Below, one piece after another: positions 23,808-35,307 of a stretch of 64,000 bases of DNA. The stretch lies in contig JBBPFI010000017.1 of assembly GCA_037974965.1 (NCBI GenBank), positions 496,001 through 560,000 on the forward strand, read 5' to 3'. Below the pieces are notes generated by a model. It saw only the letters and a list, made by a program, of their open reading frames with translations. It ran no database searches and was not told the DNA's origin. Each line of letters opens with the position of its first letter. The first letter of the stretch is position 1. A program made the position numbers and the translations under genes. Source of the DNA: Dacryopinax spathularia. Its lineage: Eukaryota; Basidiomycota; Dacrymycetes; Dacrymycetales; Dacrymycetaceae.

Positions 23808-24185
23808 AAACTTTTGGGTGATGTGGACGGCAATCCTCGGCTGCTGAGCGAGGAGACGATACGGCGGGCAATCGCAGCTCAATCAGACGATATACCCGTG
23901 GCGAGTCCCGTTGACCAATTCCGAAGGTTCGTCGACATGCGTTTCGGCCTGGGGTATGAGATCTCGCACGAGTTCTCTCCCATGTTGGGTCAAAGCAGTT
24001 TTGGACACACGGGTATGGGTGGCGCGATCGGCTTTGCCGACCCGGGCTCAGGGTTCAGCGTGGGATATGTTTGCAATAATGGGCTGTGGCAGTCGATGGC
24101 CGTCGAGCCAAGATGGTTGCCTTGGTTGGAGGAGTTGCGGAGACTCGCCGACCAAGCGAGAGACGACAGGAGCATTGAATATTAG

Positions 24186-24517
24186 GCAGTCTCACTTCGA
24201 GCAGATCCCAGATTATCCCAGAGTTTGTTGAGGTTATTATCGACGCTCACGAAAGCGCCAACATCCCCGGTGTCATCGATGCTGCAGGTACATAGCAGAT
24301 GGCTGTCGTAAGAAGAAGAGGAGAGACGTGCGGGTATGCGTCGGACGGTGGCTGCCCAGTGGATAGGGGCTCCATTTTGGGAATACATCGTCATAGTCAC
24401 GTGTGACCGTGTCTAAACCGCCACTCTCCGAACGTTCCCTCTGAGCACTGACCCCGCAGCGGTAATGGTCTGCTCCCCGCATTCCCCTTCTTCCTCTCCT
24501 ACTTTACTATTTGTACA
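24186..24517. other. Intergenic, nothing recognised
   Basis: About 330 bp between the broken esterase and the claudin-like gene; contains the latter's promoter but no element I can name. Confidence 0.4.
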
Positions 24518-25474
24518 ATGCGTAAGACACCGTATCTCGTTGCATTGGGGATCCTTCTTGTATCCCTCGTATTTACCGTTCTCTCTATAGCACTCCCAGA
24601 CTGGTCAGTCACTCGGCCCACCTCCTACCCATAAGCTGAACTCATAACATCCAGGCTCTACGCCGACAATCCCCCCAACCTCCCACCGGGCGTACACGTT
24701 CGTTACGGCTTGTACCAGAGATGCGAGTCCGCATACGGAAACCTGCCCTCTAAGCCAAACCCGGAGAATCCTACCCCGTTCCCTGGTCCCGCGCCGCACC
24801 CTGCCCCGCCTAGTCACGCACCCACTCCAAGCCCGGCACCCACCCAGGCGGTCGAGAGCTTCAACTTCGACACGTATACTGGCAAACGCATCCAGTACAA
24901 TTGTCGCCCTTTTCCCGTGCGCTCGGCATGCGAGGTCCTTGGGGAGACCTTTTGCGTCTTGTGGACGACGGCCGGCTACGTCAGTGTGGTCAGCATTGTT
25001 TTCGCACTGGCTGGGCTGGTGGTGCTCGTCATTGTGAGCTCGCATCTGAGCACAAGAGCGAGGAGACGGGGGGCCTGGAAATGGGTTACGGCGGCGACGT
25101 TTGTACATGGTGAGCATGCACAGGGACTCCTGCGAATTCAGCCCAGTGATGGCCAATCTTAGCCGCGTTGCAAATCACCACCCTGGCGATCGTCTTGCGG
25201 CTGTTCATCACCGCGCAAAATCGGTTCCCTGATCCCAACACGAAGTTATGTACGTCAATCCCGATCTCTGTAGCGAGGCCGCTGGGCTTATCCTACGATA
25301 GACGTTTCGTTCTGGTTATGCTTAACATCAATAATTATCTCTCTCGTTCTCACGGCGGGCTTGGCGTACACCGGTGTAGCTGCGCGTGCAGGTCATAAAT
25401 GGGCGGCGGGAAGGCGGCCGTATGAACCTATTCCTGACGAAGTCCCGAGCGTTTCCAGCCAAGTGCCGACTTAG
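24518..25474 (+). CDS. Small four-TM, claudin/SUR7-like membrane protein
   Basis: Four exons: 24518-24603, 24655-25109, 25163-25249 and 25302-25474; 266 residues, all joins in phase. The first helix (VALGILLVSLVFTVLSIAL) is followed by a W-containing extracellular loop with conserved-looking Cys residues and a proline-rich repeat. Three further helices follow (VSVVSIVFALAGLVVLVIV; ITTLAIVLRLFI; WLCLTSIIISLVLTAGLAY), then a short polar tail. The topology with a large first loop is that of fungal SUR7/PalI and claudin-like proteins, which organise plasma-membrane domains. I cannot name a precise orthologue. Confidence 0.8.
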
Positions 25475-25812
25475 GTTGTCCTGACCTTCTCTTTTCTTAC
25501 TGTATCCGTTCCTTGTATCCAGAATCATTGCTTCACTGTAATTTAGTAGACCAGATGGAATGGCTCATCAGGCCGGTGCACGTTAATGTTCCAAGCCGGC
25601 TGCTTCGCTGCGCCACGAGCGTCAAGGTAAAGGTCAGTGCAGCCACGGTAGCGATGGCAAGGTGGCATTGACATCGTCGGAGTAGTCGAAGGACCATCAG
25701 TAAGAGGTGTAACTGTACATGAAATCTACGAATGTAGATATGAGGGTACGAGGAAGACCGAGCTACGCCGAGCTACGCCGAGCCTACTACCCGCGGTGCT
25801 GACATCCAGGTT
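25475..25812. other. Convergent intergenic region
   Basis: Separates the 3' ends of the claudin-like gene (plus) and PNS1 (minus). It contains two and a fraction copies of agctacgccg at 25761-25783. No gene seen. Confidence 0.5.
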
Positions 25813-28103
25813 TCATACATGAGGCACACTCTGCACAACTTGCGGGTACCGCTGCCTAATGAGCTGTTGGCACCAGAATAATATAAGCTTCCTGCCGTCG
25901 CAGAGAGGATCTCACAAACCTCAAACAGAGCTGGTGCTCGAACGGCTAGGACTTGAGGGTCTTCGCCCAAACCTACGAAACTGAAGCGGAGTTCAGTAAA
26001 GACATCGGGAAAGGAGAGCACAGGCGTACATTGTAGATACACCTGCCTCAATAGCAGAGCCTAGGGTCATTGCGCAGGTGGCCCCTATGAGGAAGCTGAA
26101 CAAGATAATGACCGGCGAATATTGGCCATCGGCATTGTACGCAGGGTTTGTGTCTGATAACTTTGAGACGAATCCTTGTTACTTACAGAAGGGGAACAAC
26201 TCACAGCGAAGATATAGATACCCAAACAAGGCTGATAGCAGCCCGATAGCATAAGCTCCCCAAGTCAGGGCTGTATCGCCGATCAGGATTGGAGCTACGA
26301 TGCATACGAACAAGGCCAGCTTACTCATGCCCACAAGTGAGTCATTCACAAGAGCGTCAATCCCTGTGCTTCTCGTCAAGCTGCGGTTTCTTTTCAGAGT
26401 GTCAGACGTACCCCTGTCCATCAACAATCGCCACGTGTCTCTAGCCGCTGTGAGGTATGGTTTACCGTACAGGGCTATTAGCTGTCAGTATGAAGCTTTC
26501 CCGTGTCATCAGCGGGAACATACCGATTTCAATATAGGCATATCGATTGAAATACTGCACGGCGCCTTCTATGCAGCCGATGAAACATTCGGCACAGCAT
26601 GCCAATGCAGCTTCGATAGCTGCGGGCCTCTTAGCTCCAGAAACTGGTACGAGACATCGTAGCTTACGCTGTCCATCGGCATTGGCATTGTTGCGCGCCA
26701 TTTGGAGTATCATCTGTGATGCAAAATGAGAAGGGTGCTGACAGCCGTTTGGTGTTCTCACCTTGAGTAACTCCAGTAGAGTCACGATGAGGGAGCCGAA
26801 AGCAATAGAGCCCAGCGACAACGTGGATGCGCGTCCGAATGATGCCAAATTTGGGTGTTTCGGCTGGATATCTTATGTTCAAAGTAGGAACAGGCGCCGG
26901 GTCCGAGGTGCTCACCATCTGGCCGTATTCTCTGGGACCAAAGTAATACCACGACCCATAAGCGCCACCGGCAAGAGTTGCCACAGCCACATTTCCGACG
27001 ACCATCGACGTCCACAGGAAGCTGAACGTCTCGAAGAAAATAAGACCTGGTTATCAGTCAGACCGGCCGAGGTTGGCAATGCTCCGAATTACCTGCGACA
27101 GTCCCAGATGTACAAGAGGATGTGCATGCTGGGGAGTTTGGAGTCCAGCGCGTATACGTGGCCGTCACTGTGAATGTATACCACACGCTCAAGGCGGCTT
27201 GGAATAGAAGGGAGATTATAGCAACAGCGAACACAGACTTGTGGTGTTTCGATATGTCCATGACTACCTGGAATAGGAGCGAGGCCAGCGGTATGCGCGA
27301 ACGGAAGCCTGTGAGCCGTTAGGCGAAGCAAGTGGTGAAAAGCTGCAACGCTGCCTACCGAAATAGGAGAAAATAGACAGTAATGCGATCAGAGTGAAAA
27401 TGATAGCTCCAGCTGCGACGACAGAATCAGTGTGAATCGCATCACCTGCTTCGAGCGAAGCTCACAGTAATAGCGGATGACCCAATAATAAACACAAATG
27501 CCGATATTGAGGAGGATGGAGAGGACCAGCGTGATATGCATTATGATCGAGGTGAAGGCGCGTGTAAGGAGCAGGTACAGCGTTGACAGCAAAACGGCTG
27601 CTGCCGTAACGAGAAGCAGGAGATACGCTGTATGTCTGGGTGGCCCTCTTAGTTAAGACGGGCGGAGCAAGGTCCTTACAAAGCGCACCTATCCAGCGTC
27701 ACAGATGTGCCAGTTCCACCCTGAGCGCCGTTCCCAAGCCCTCCCCCCAATCCGCCATGTTGCACCCACGCTCGGATGGCGATGCCAGAAACCGCAGCAT
27801 ATCCTAGTAACTGTGCGAGTCGCGGGCTGAGAAATGGCGTCTGTCCATGTGCAGGAATTCACGAACCTGAGCGATGAAAAGAACCAGAAAGAAAACGTCA
27901 TTCACTCTCTTTTTCGGTTCGAAGCGCTGCCCGTATTCGCCGCCAGCAGTTTGGTCTATGGGTTTGTAGCCGAAGTTGGCAGGCGGGGGACCTTGGGGTG
28001 GACCGTACTGGGAAGGATACGGCATTGAAGGCCCATAGCCTCCGCCGCCATAATATTGCTGTTGCCCCTGCTGCTGCTGGTGGTAATTTGGTGGATAGCT
28101 CAT
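25813..28103 (-). CDS. PNS1: Choline-transporter-like protein Pns1
   Basis: Fourteen exons, all in phase: 28103-27867, 27810-27689, 27635-27466, 27412-27359, 27308-27093, 27046-26916, 26863-26762, 26713-26668, 26619-26524, 26474-26412, 26363-26205, 26153-26030, 25980-25920 and 25863-25813. They encode 543 residues, close to yeast Pns1 (539). The N-terminus is Gln/Gly/Tyr/Pro-rich and cytosolic. About ten membrane helices carry family hallmarks FRSRIP, EGAVQYFNRYAYIEIALYG, DALVNDSLVG and IFVGLGEDPQVL. The protein ends with the typical RYPQVVQSV tail. CTL/SLC44 proteins reside in the plasma membrane and are linked to choline-like solutes, though yeast Pns1's own substrate is unproven. This is the most finely divided gene in the window; exon 8 is only 46 nt. 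Confidence 0.95.
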
Positions 28104-28604
28104 TGAGGAGAGGAGGAGGTGCGAGTCAGTGAGCGCGTTGTCGTTGTAATACGATGATTGTCGTTGTAAGACAGCACAAAGAACGGCGACGAGGAGGACT
28201 AGATGCAGGTGTGTGGATGGAGGGAGTCGGATGTTGGTCAGGCCGGTCTGTGTTGCATTGCGCGCTTTGGGCTTGGCGTTTCCGACGTGTGAGGCATCGG
28301 AGGGGGTGGAGGGGATTGTTCGATAGAGCCTAAAGAGATCGACGGCGCCTTCGACGTCATCAACGCCCTCTCACGCGTTTTAGCGCCCGTCCGTTGAACA
28401 CAGAATCAACACACCGCCTGAGCCCCTCAGGGTCCAGTACAAACATCGAGCCAGTTAGTGTACCGTCAATGTCAGTATTACATGTACAAGTGCATTGCGA
28501 ATACATTACTGTACATTGAAAACATCTGCATTCGCCTTCGCTCAATTCAATTAGGGTTAAAGCGCATCTAGCGCAGTTCTTGACTCGTCATAACCTCTTT
28601 CGGT
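28104..28604. other. Intergenic, upstream of PNS1 and downstream of GYP1
   Basis: About 500 bp with no supported gene. Contains the PNS1 promoter. Confidence 0.5.
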
Positions 28605-30903
28605 CTATCGAGGCGTACCCAAATGCCCTGGAGCATCCTTCCAAGTGTTGCTCAACTGCCACGCCTTGCCCATCAGCTCTTCGATGTCACGGTCATTCCA
28701 ATCTTGCGTAGGAAGAGACTGCAGAAACATGATCATGCTCTGCGACGCGTAAGCTGGCCGTGAAGAGGAGGTTTGGAGCAACTCCGGCTTACCTGGAAAT
28801 CCATATCCAGCAACTGTTTGCTCCACGTCAACAGGAACGCAGTACATACAAACAGGTGGAACTGAGAAAAGGCTTGACTGCCTTCACACTAGACCCGCAT
28901 CCTTAGCAACTCTCGACATTTAGGATCAAGCCCACTCACCATATACGTGTCCCACATACGAATCGTGTTCTCAACACTGAGCTCGCGCATGAGCAAGCAA
29001 TTCATCCACCGAAAGGCGAACTGCATATATTCTACGCCCTCGTTCTCCAAGTGCTGTGCGAGCTTACCTGTCCTGGCTCAGCCACCAGGCAAGGAATATG
29101 CACAGGCAATACTTACGGTCTATTCGCCCAACTAACTCACTCATTTTGTTCAGAGAGTTCACGATTCCAGGCTGACCGTGGATGTAATTCATCTGGATGC
29201 CATCAAGCAGGTTGGACAGGCACCAGAAGGAGTCGGCTTCCACTGCTTGCAGGGCCGCTTGTGGCAGCTGTGATGGCGAGAACGTAGCAGGATCTCCGTC
29301 TACAGTACAATCAGAATCGCCCTGGCAAGGTACCTCGTCACCAACGGATGTAGAACGACAAGAACACTTGGAAAAAGGGTGTAACGAGGTCATTAATCCC
29401 CTGCACATAACCAGAAGCGGGGTGTCGTATCGCCCAAAGATACAGAATGCGTTCCAGGCACTGTTACAAGGTCAAAAGGGCTTTCACGAGGGTGCAGACG
29501 ACTGACCCTTTGCGTAGTGGGGTCAGCCCACAAAGGCACACCGGGGCGCGTTCGGGGAACATCAATCTCAATCTGATGCCATATAGCCTGCTCCAATGGC
29601 TTCGAGAATGTCAAGGCCGATAGTGAGCTATACTCTTGGCGCTTCGCATGCAGCTTGGTCACACGTTGTGCTGCAGGTAGTGGTAGATAACCCTTGAGTT
29701 GAGGTTAAAAAAGGCCGTGGCAAATCCAAAAACCTAAAAACTTACTAGCAGCAGCTGCCAAACGATCGGACGCAAATCGGCTGGTATGCCTTGCCAAGAT
29801 ATTTGGGTAAGCTCGGCTATATGAGCGGAATCTCAGCATTAAACGACATAGTCAGAGGAATCTGCTACCCATATCGATGTCATCCTTCGCCAGACAGCGG
29901 ATGAGTCTCTCGCGGCGACGCGAGGTCCGAGAGCTCATCCGTCGCTTCGGCTCATAACTGGAGCTGGTTTCTGCTCCGTCGTTAGGTCCCAGTGTTTCAC
30001 GAGCACCCCAATTCGCTGCATTGTCGGATGGCCGTGGGCCGAATGTAGGCGGCGTGTAAGGGGTCAAAGGCGTGGGCGGTACAGGAACGGTCCGCAAAAC
30101 AGACAGTGGATCTGAACTTTCTGTCAGCCGAAGTTCGCTCCAAAGAGGCTGTACCACGTGCCTTGTACTCTCTGTTCAAGATCTGCTCTGACTACCTCTC
30201 GGCCTCGAATGCCCGGCTCGGTTCCGGCACGCACCGAGCCGTCGACCCGACCTGATTCTAATTCCAAATTACCCACTACCATCTCAGCCTCTACATCATC
30301 GACGTGATGGCTCTCACGCCAAGTTTCCGGAGAGCTCCGGAGACCTTCCGTCCCAGGAGAGGACTTCGGCGAATCCTCATCGAGCTTCTCGACGGTCCGT
30401 ATGCGCACCCAACCAGCCTGTTCTCGCTCTTTCGCCAAGTTATCCTCATCCAGGTCGGATGATCGGTGCAAAGTCGAGCCGTTCAGGTTCACAGGCGGAG
30501 ATGGGTATGAGGAAGGAGATGGTGCCACCACGTGCGTAAAGGAGAAGGCATGATCCTGCGACTGGGTCGATCCTCTGGACGATGTGCGGCGCCGACCGCC
30601 TGGTCTAGCGGGTATCGGCGTCACCGCCGGTCGTGCCGAAGATGTTGATACCGTGCTCGATCCCGAAACCCTTATTATGCGGTGATTAGCGGCTGAGCCG
30701 GAGGAGCGCTCTGCAAAGGCGGGTGTCGTTGCGGTAGGCAATGCGTGCCCGTTGAGTGCAGCAGGGGAGGGTTTCTTAACGGATTCCGAGTCGGAGGTTG
30801 AGTCCCATGCGTCGTCATCGGCAGCCCAATCCGACTGCCAGTCAGAGAGGATGGTCGCAGAGGGCCTAAGTAGAATATGGGGCCTAGCGGGAGGGGCCGC
30901 CAT
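28605..30903 (-). CDS. GYP1: TBC-domain Rab GTPase-activating protein, Gyp1/TBC1D22 type
   Basis: Nine exons: 30903-30196, 30148-29869, 29816-29746, 29692-29507, 29460-29346, 29299-29117, 29067-28940, 28888-28793 and 28739-28605; 633 residues. The first 320 residues are Ser/Pro-rich and disordered. The TBC domain follows with its catalytic dual fingers: arginine finger region IEIDVPRTRPG, glutamine finger GYVQGINDL, and the SWQGIPADLRP start. Later motifs are EADSFWCLSNLLDGIQ, QFAFRWMNCLLMREL and the closing WKDAPGHL, all typical of Gyp1. The protein stimulates GTP hydrolysis by Golgi Rabs such as Ypt1. Start ATG 30903 was chosen over a GTG further up. Introns are 46-56 nt except for two of about 51-53 nt. 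Confidence 0.95.
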
Positions 30904-31168
30904 CGTGGAAGGAATGGACAGCAGCCGCCCAACCTGACGTCTAACCGAAGACTGACAGTGGGTTGTACTGCAAGTTTCACAGGGTCCAACAGGGACAGCC
31001 ACGTCGAGGCGTACATAGCTCCATGGGCGCCTTTCCGTGCATGCAGATACAGTAGTACTTTTCTACAGCGCTGGACTCGACAGCTCACCCCAATCAAGCT
31101 AGTTGAAATTAGCGGGACGTATAGCAGGTCGTATAGCTAGATAGCATGGCTATGTACCTGTCTCGACA

Positions 31169-33836
31169 CTACTCCTCGTCATCATCCGAAAGCAATTCAA
31201 CCACTTCCGGTTGGGCTGGCTCCTCATCTCCAACACCCTCGGCTAGCTGGTCTTCTTCATCTTCATCCTCGCCTTCGGCATCTCCATCCTCTTCGTGACC
31301 CTCATAATGCGCCTCTTCATCTCCACCCTCAACTTCGTACTCATACTCGTCTTCGCCATATTCTGCTTCATGATCTCCCTCACCTTGGTCACCTTCGTCA
31401 CCTTCCGCAACTTCGTCACCTTCCTCTTCCCCATCTTCCCCATCTTCCCCACCTTCCCCACCTTGCCCTCCTGTCTCAGCTTGCGCGCCCCCTAGCTCAT
31501 GATCTTTGCCGAGGGCAACCCCTTCACCGTTACCCGCCTGTTCCTCCTCTCTACTCCCTTCCTTCAGGCTTTCATTCTGATGGCTTCGGGACCCTGCCCC
31601 TTGCAAATGCGCAGTTTCTACCAAAGCAGGTTCAGTTTGCTCGATGTCTTTTCCTCTTTTCTTCCCTTCTCACCTTTCTCATCCGCTACATGCTGATCGC
31701 TTTCTGCGTTCCCCGCAGATTCCGCGCCCGCCGCGGAAGCCTTCATATTTTCGACCTCCTGCTGCAAGCGAGTTTGGAATGCCGCCGCATCTTCCTCTGA
31801 CTTACAGCGCATTCGAAAGGCGCATGGCTTCCCTTCATCAAGACCCGTAAGCGAAACGATCTTCTTGTCCACGCTGGCTTCCAATGCCGCAAAGAGATAG
31901 AAATTCTGGGGAGCATTCAGAAAACAATTTGACAGCTTGTAGTACAGCGTACCATTTGCACACGCAGTGTACCCTCCTGACGGAACAGCAGCCTTCTTTT
32001 CTCGCTGTCTTTATCCTTCTTCAAGCGAAGGGATCCGACGCCCTTATCAGTCCATTCGATGCCATCGCCACCTGGCTTCTCCGTAGCTTGATACAGTTTA
32101 CAGCGTGTTTCATGCAAAGTGACTTCATTTTCTTCACCTTCGCCCTCGAGCTCTGGGGTACCTTTCCGCGTTCCAATCACTGTCGAGGCCGGCGACGCAC
32201 CGGGAAGAACTATCTCCTTTCCCGAATTTTCAGCAGTTTGCTCCTGAGCTGGACCTGGTATTTCCGATTTCGAGGCGAACAATGGCGCGCTGGCAAACGT
32301 AAAGCCAGTGCTGCTTGTGGTGGCCGGTCTCCCGAAACCGAATGACTGAGCTCCGGTCAGAGCGCTTCCAAAGGATGTGGTTGTAGGTGGCGGTACTTTG
32401 TTTGCCTGCGAAAACAACGAAGGAGAAGAAAAGCTAAGTGTTGTAGTGGTGGAGTCAGCAGCAGCGCTGAAAGGATTCGGGGTGCTCCCAAACTGGTTTA
32501 AGGTGCCAACCGGGGGAGCGCTGGATGATGCGGGACCAGTAGGAGTAACTGAACTATCGCCCGTTACGGGTGGCTGGCTTGCCAGAGGGCTAGGGACCTT
32601 AGGCTTTCCGAATTCACCGAAAATAGACGGAAGTGATGTCTTCTGGGTACCACCGAAGGTATTGGTACCTGCGTCCACAGACGGTGTCGTCGCAACCGAT
32701 TTCTGGTGGGCGAGGTCGGAAGTATCGGAGGCGCGTGGTGGCTCTGTGCTGGTTGTGATGATTGATGGCACCACGGCGTCATGCACAGGCTTTGGGGATC
32801 CAAATGCTCCAAAGCTAGGTACCGTAGACGTAGCGATACCCGAAGTTCCCGAAGGGGTAGAGGTGTGCAATGAACCGTCGAACGTGGCAATTTTTCCCCC
32901 AAACATCATAGGTCCCGAGGGCGGTACTGGTGGTGCAGCAGGTGGAGCAGGCTGGAACGAAGACGCCGTAGTCCTCGGCATGGTCGATATAGTGCCAGCG
33001 ATAATCCCGCTCTGAGACTGGGAGCCACCGTATTTCCCATCCACAGATTGCCAGTGAGCTTTGTAGGTCGATAAAAGTGGCTGAATAGTGTCCGCAAGAT
33101 TTTGCGCAGGATCATCTTTGAGTAAATCCTGCACGGCGTTCACGAAGGAGACGTTTAGACCATGTCGGAGGAGTTTGGATTTTATCGCCATTTCACTCTT
33201 CTCAAACGCTTGCCGGGCGGTCTCACTAGGCCACTTGGGCGACCCAGGTCGAAGATCAGGATCGGACTGGGACCCATCGGTGTTTCTGGATGCCTATGGT
33301 TAACGATCAGCGAGGCAATGTCGGAAAAGGTCTTGGTGGCGCACATTCGGTGAACTATGCATGCCGGCACTAACACCGCCGGCATTGATCTGGAGCGGGG
33401 AGCCGGAGGTCCCTCCGAAGAAAGTTTGACCAGGCGGGGGGAAGGCAGGCGGGCTCTGCGACACGGAGTTGTCAGCCCAATTCAAGACGGACAATCTGCG
33501 TGGCTCACAGCTTTGAACGAACCAAATGCGGACGAGCTCGTACCCGGACCAGACGAAAACTGCATCGTCGGCTGCACAGAGCCCTGCATCCGCTTGGGAA
33601 GACCTTTGATTCTGCGCAGACGATCGTTATCAGTTGATCTTGAGTATATAGGTTTCTACATACGGACGACTCTGCAGCTCGCTTTGTTGGGCACGCCGAA
33701 ACCCGGTGCCGGCATTCTACAGAAGCGACATGAGCTCACGGGTGCATGTTAGCAATATCAGACGCGCCTCATCTAGATCAACGTCATCTTCCGCGTCGTC
33801 GTCTTGAGTGAGCTGCTTGTCCGCACGACGCTTCAT
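31169..33836 (-). CDS. FG-type nucleoporin with Ran-binding domain (Nup50/Nup61-like) and acidic tail
   Basis: Seven exons: 33836-33783, 33716-33664, 33611-33509, 33455-33345, 33293-31953, 31905-31674 and 31617-31169; 780 residues. The N-terminus reads MKRRADKQLTQDDD and continues to RPIKGLPKRMQ, the Nup50 importin-alpha-binding signature. A long Ser/Thr/Pro region carries scattered FG pairs. The Ran-binding domain spans the EVTLHETRCKLYQ, GVGSLRLKK and LEASVDKK segments. A final exon of 150 residues is almost entirely Glu, Asp and Gly. It works in Ran-dependent transport at the nuclear pore. The first intron is ambiguous: a GT donor at 33782, or a GC donor about a dozen bases further downstream that would add five residues. 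The opposite strand begins another gene 135 bp away. Confidence 0.9.
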
Positions 33837-33971
33837 TGCGACTGACTTGATGTAGTGTTGGATATTGAGCACCAAGGACTCAGGCGAAGTGGCGACGAAC
33901 CCTGGTCCCAACAGCGAGGACTGTACTTCAGGAGGGCAAGGGTCTCACTCCCGTGCCAGCCAACGACGACC
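33837..33971. promoter_or_regulatory. Bidirectional promoter, Nup50-like / Rec114-like-candidate gene pair
   Basis: The start codons of the minus-strand Nup50-like gene (33836) and the plus-strand gene at 33972 are only 135 bp apart. One shared promoter region is therefore likely. No TATA box is obvious. Confidence 0.5.
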
Positions 33972-35066
33972 ATGACCGAACATTCTGTACATTCCGATAC
34001 CTGGCCTGTCAGAGCGTTTGACTACAGGAAGTGGAAAGCTAAAAACGACGCTAACATCCCGCTCCAAAGTGGCTCCTTCTCTGTTCATCTCTCCGTAGAC
34101 AAATCTCCGAGCGGGGCGCTAATCTCGGCCACACTCAAGTTGACGAAAACAGCCACAGGGGGATGCTCTGTCGACAACGTTACGCTTGACCTGGCATTGT
34201 ACGCTACTCTGCCCAAAATCAACAACATTCCTCCTCTTCGATTTCATCATAAAGACGAAGTAGTCCTTGTATGCCATCGGGATCTCGGGGACGAGGCCGG
34301 TGCTCAGGTACAGGCGACTTTCCCCCAGTTCGCGCGCCCGTTCTGGTCTCTAGCTGATTGGTGCAGAGTTACTGTCGGCTTTTGCTGTTCCTTAACACAA
34401 CGCGGGATGCTCGGAGCCTGGTGGCGCAACTCTGTGCTGTCAATATGGACGCTTGTCCGGCGTCTGATCAAGGAGCCAGTGAACTCTTTAACGTTGAACA
34501 TAGCGCATATATGCGCTCTGGGACCAGTAAGGATCATGGCGCTAGCAGCGCACCGTCTCAGATCAACGGTCTGGATGTCCATAGCCAGCCACGACTACCA
34601 CACGCCGATCCTATGGTGCCCACGTCTCTGATCGATCAATCGAAGCCATGGCTCAAGAAGACGGCACCCCCTGTGGCACTCCTGAACACGACAGCGGCAG
34701 AGTCTGCGTTCTTCGGAGGAACGCAAAGACCGGCTACAACCAGCAATGAAGCAGCCCCTCAGGTACAGCGCCTTGACGAGCTGTGGGCTGATAATGTTGA
34801 CCCGAGTGTTATCTGCTTTATAGGGCAGGACGCACGTTCGAGACACGAGCATCTACGATTTGACCACGCCTGAATTGAGGGCCGTGATCGCCCGTGTCGT
34901 TAGGGAGGATGGGTTCGCCGACTTCGTAAGTCTCCCTGCGTTTTCGTTGCCTATGTCCATCATTCATCCTCATCGAGGTGGACACGATGAAGGCCGTGTG
35001 TTTCCCGCGGAACTCATAAAATAACAGCTGCGAAGATGCCATGCTTGTATGCCGGGAACAGCGTGA
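33972..35066 (+). CDS. Unknown protein; weak resemblance to meiotic recombination protein Rec114
   Basis: Exons 33972-34307, 34367-34762 and 34824-34925 are all joined in phase 0 (112, 132 and 34 codons). A last short exon 35028-35066 is tentative; reading through instead would end at 35024. The N-terminal 150 residues are beta-rich (FSVHLSVD, LISATLKL, VTLDLALY), as in a PH-like fold. The middle is disordered. The C-terminal segment YDLTTPELRAVIARVVREDGFADF is helical with a terminal F-x-x-F/V element, which recalls the short C-terminal helix bundle of Rec114-type proteins. That is a similarity of layout, not a family match. If right, it would serve meiotic DNA break formation with Mei4. Expression in vegetative cells could be low. 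Confidence 0.5.
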
Positions 35067-35307
35067 TACGAGCTGTTGGACATCGGATGGGCGTCCGGGG
35101 ACATGACTCCATCCCAGTTCACATCGGGGTACAGTGCAGCTACTCCGTCTGTTGTTGGAGAGCCCTAGCAGACAGTTCGTCATCAGATCAGAATGTTGAC
35201 GAAGTCTCGCGGCACAAGCGGTTGGCAATGTCGCACGATGTATTGCGTATTACTTGCTCCTGCTGGTCTAATGTATGTACTCAACTACGGAGAGACCCTC
35301 CCGCCAT

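Larger units (their letters stand above)
22704..24185 (+). pseudogene. Esterase paralogue 3, interrupted
   Basis: The N-terminal two thirds (22704 to about 23445) and the C-terminal part (23808-24185) align with the two intact paralogues. Ser65-Val-Thr-Lys68, Tyr156 and the late FGHTGMGG motif are all present. Two lesions separate the parts. A run of seven A at 23443-23449, where six would keep frame, shifts the reading. A 260-bp insertion, flanked by 34-bp direct repeats, then interrupts the conserved GNARSIAKFYA segment. Together they add 261 bp, so the downstream part is back in the original frame, but the stretch between contains a stop. Splicing of the insertion would still leave the one-base shift. 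It is either a young pseudogene or contains an assembly or sequencing error in the A run. Confidence 0.8.

Noticed and set aside
25761-25783. CRISPR-like or satellite array
   Set aside because: Only two and a fraction copies of a 10-bp unit; a trivial tandem duplication in a eukaryotic genome.
31295-31700. Hydrophobic plus-strand frames opposite the acidic tail exon
   Set aside because: They are complementary-strand artefacts of GAG/GAA repeats in the Nup50-like gene.
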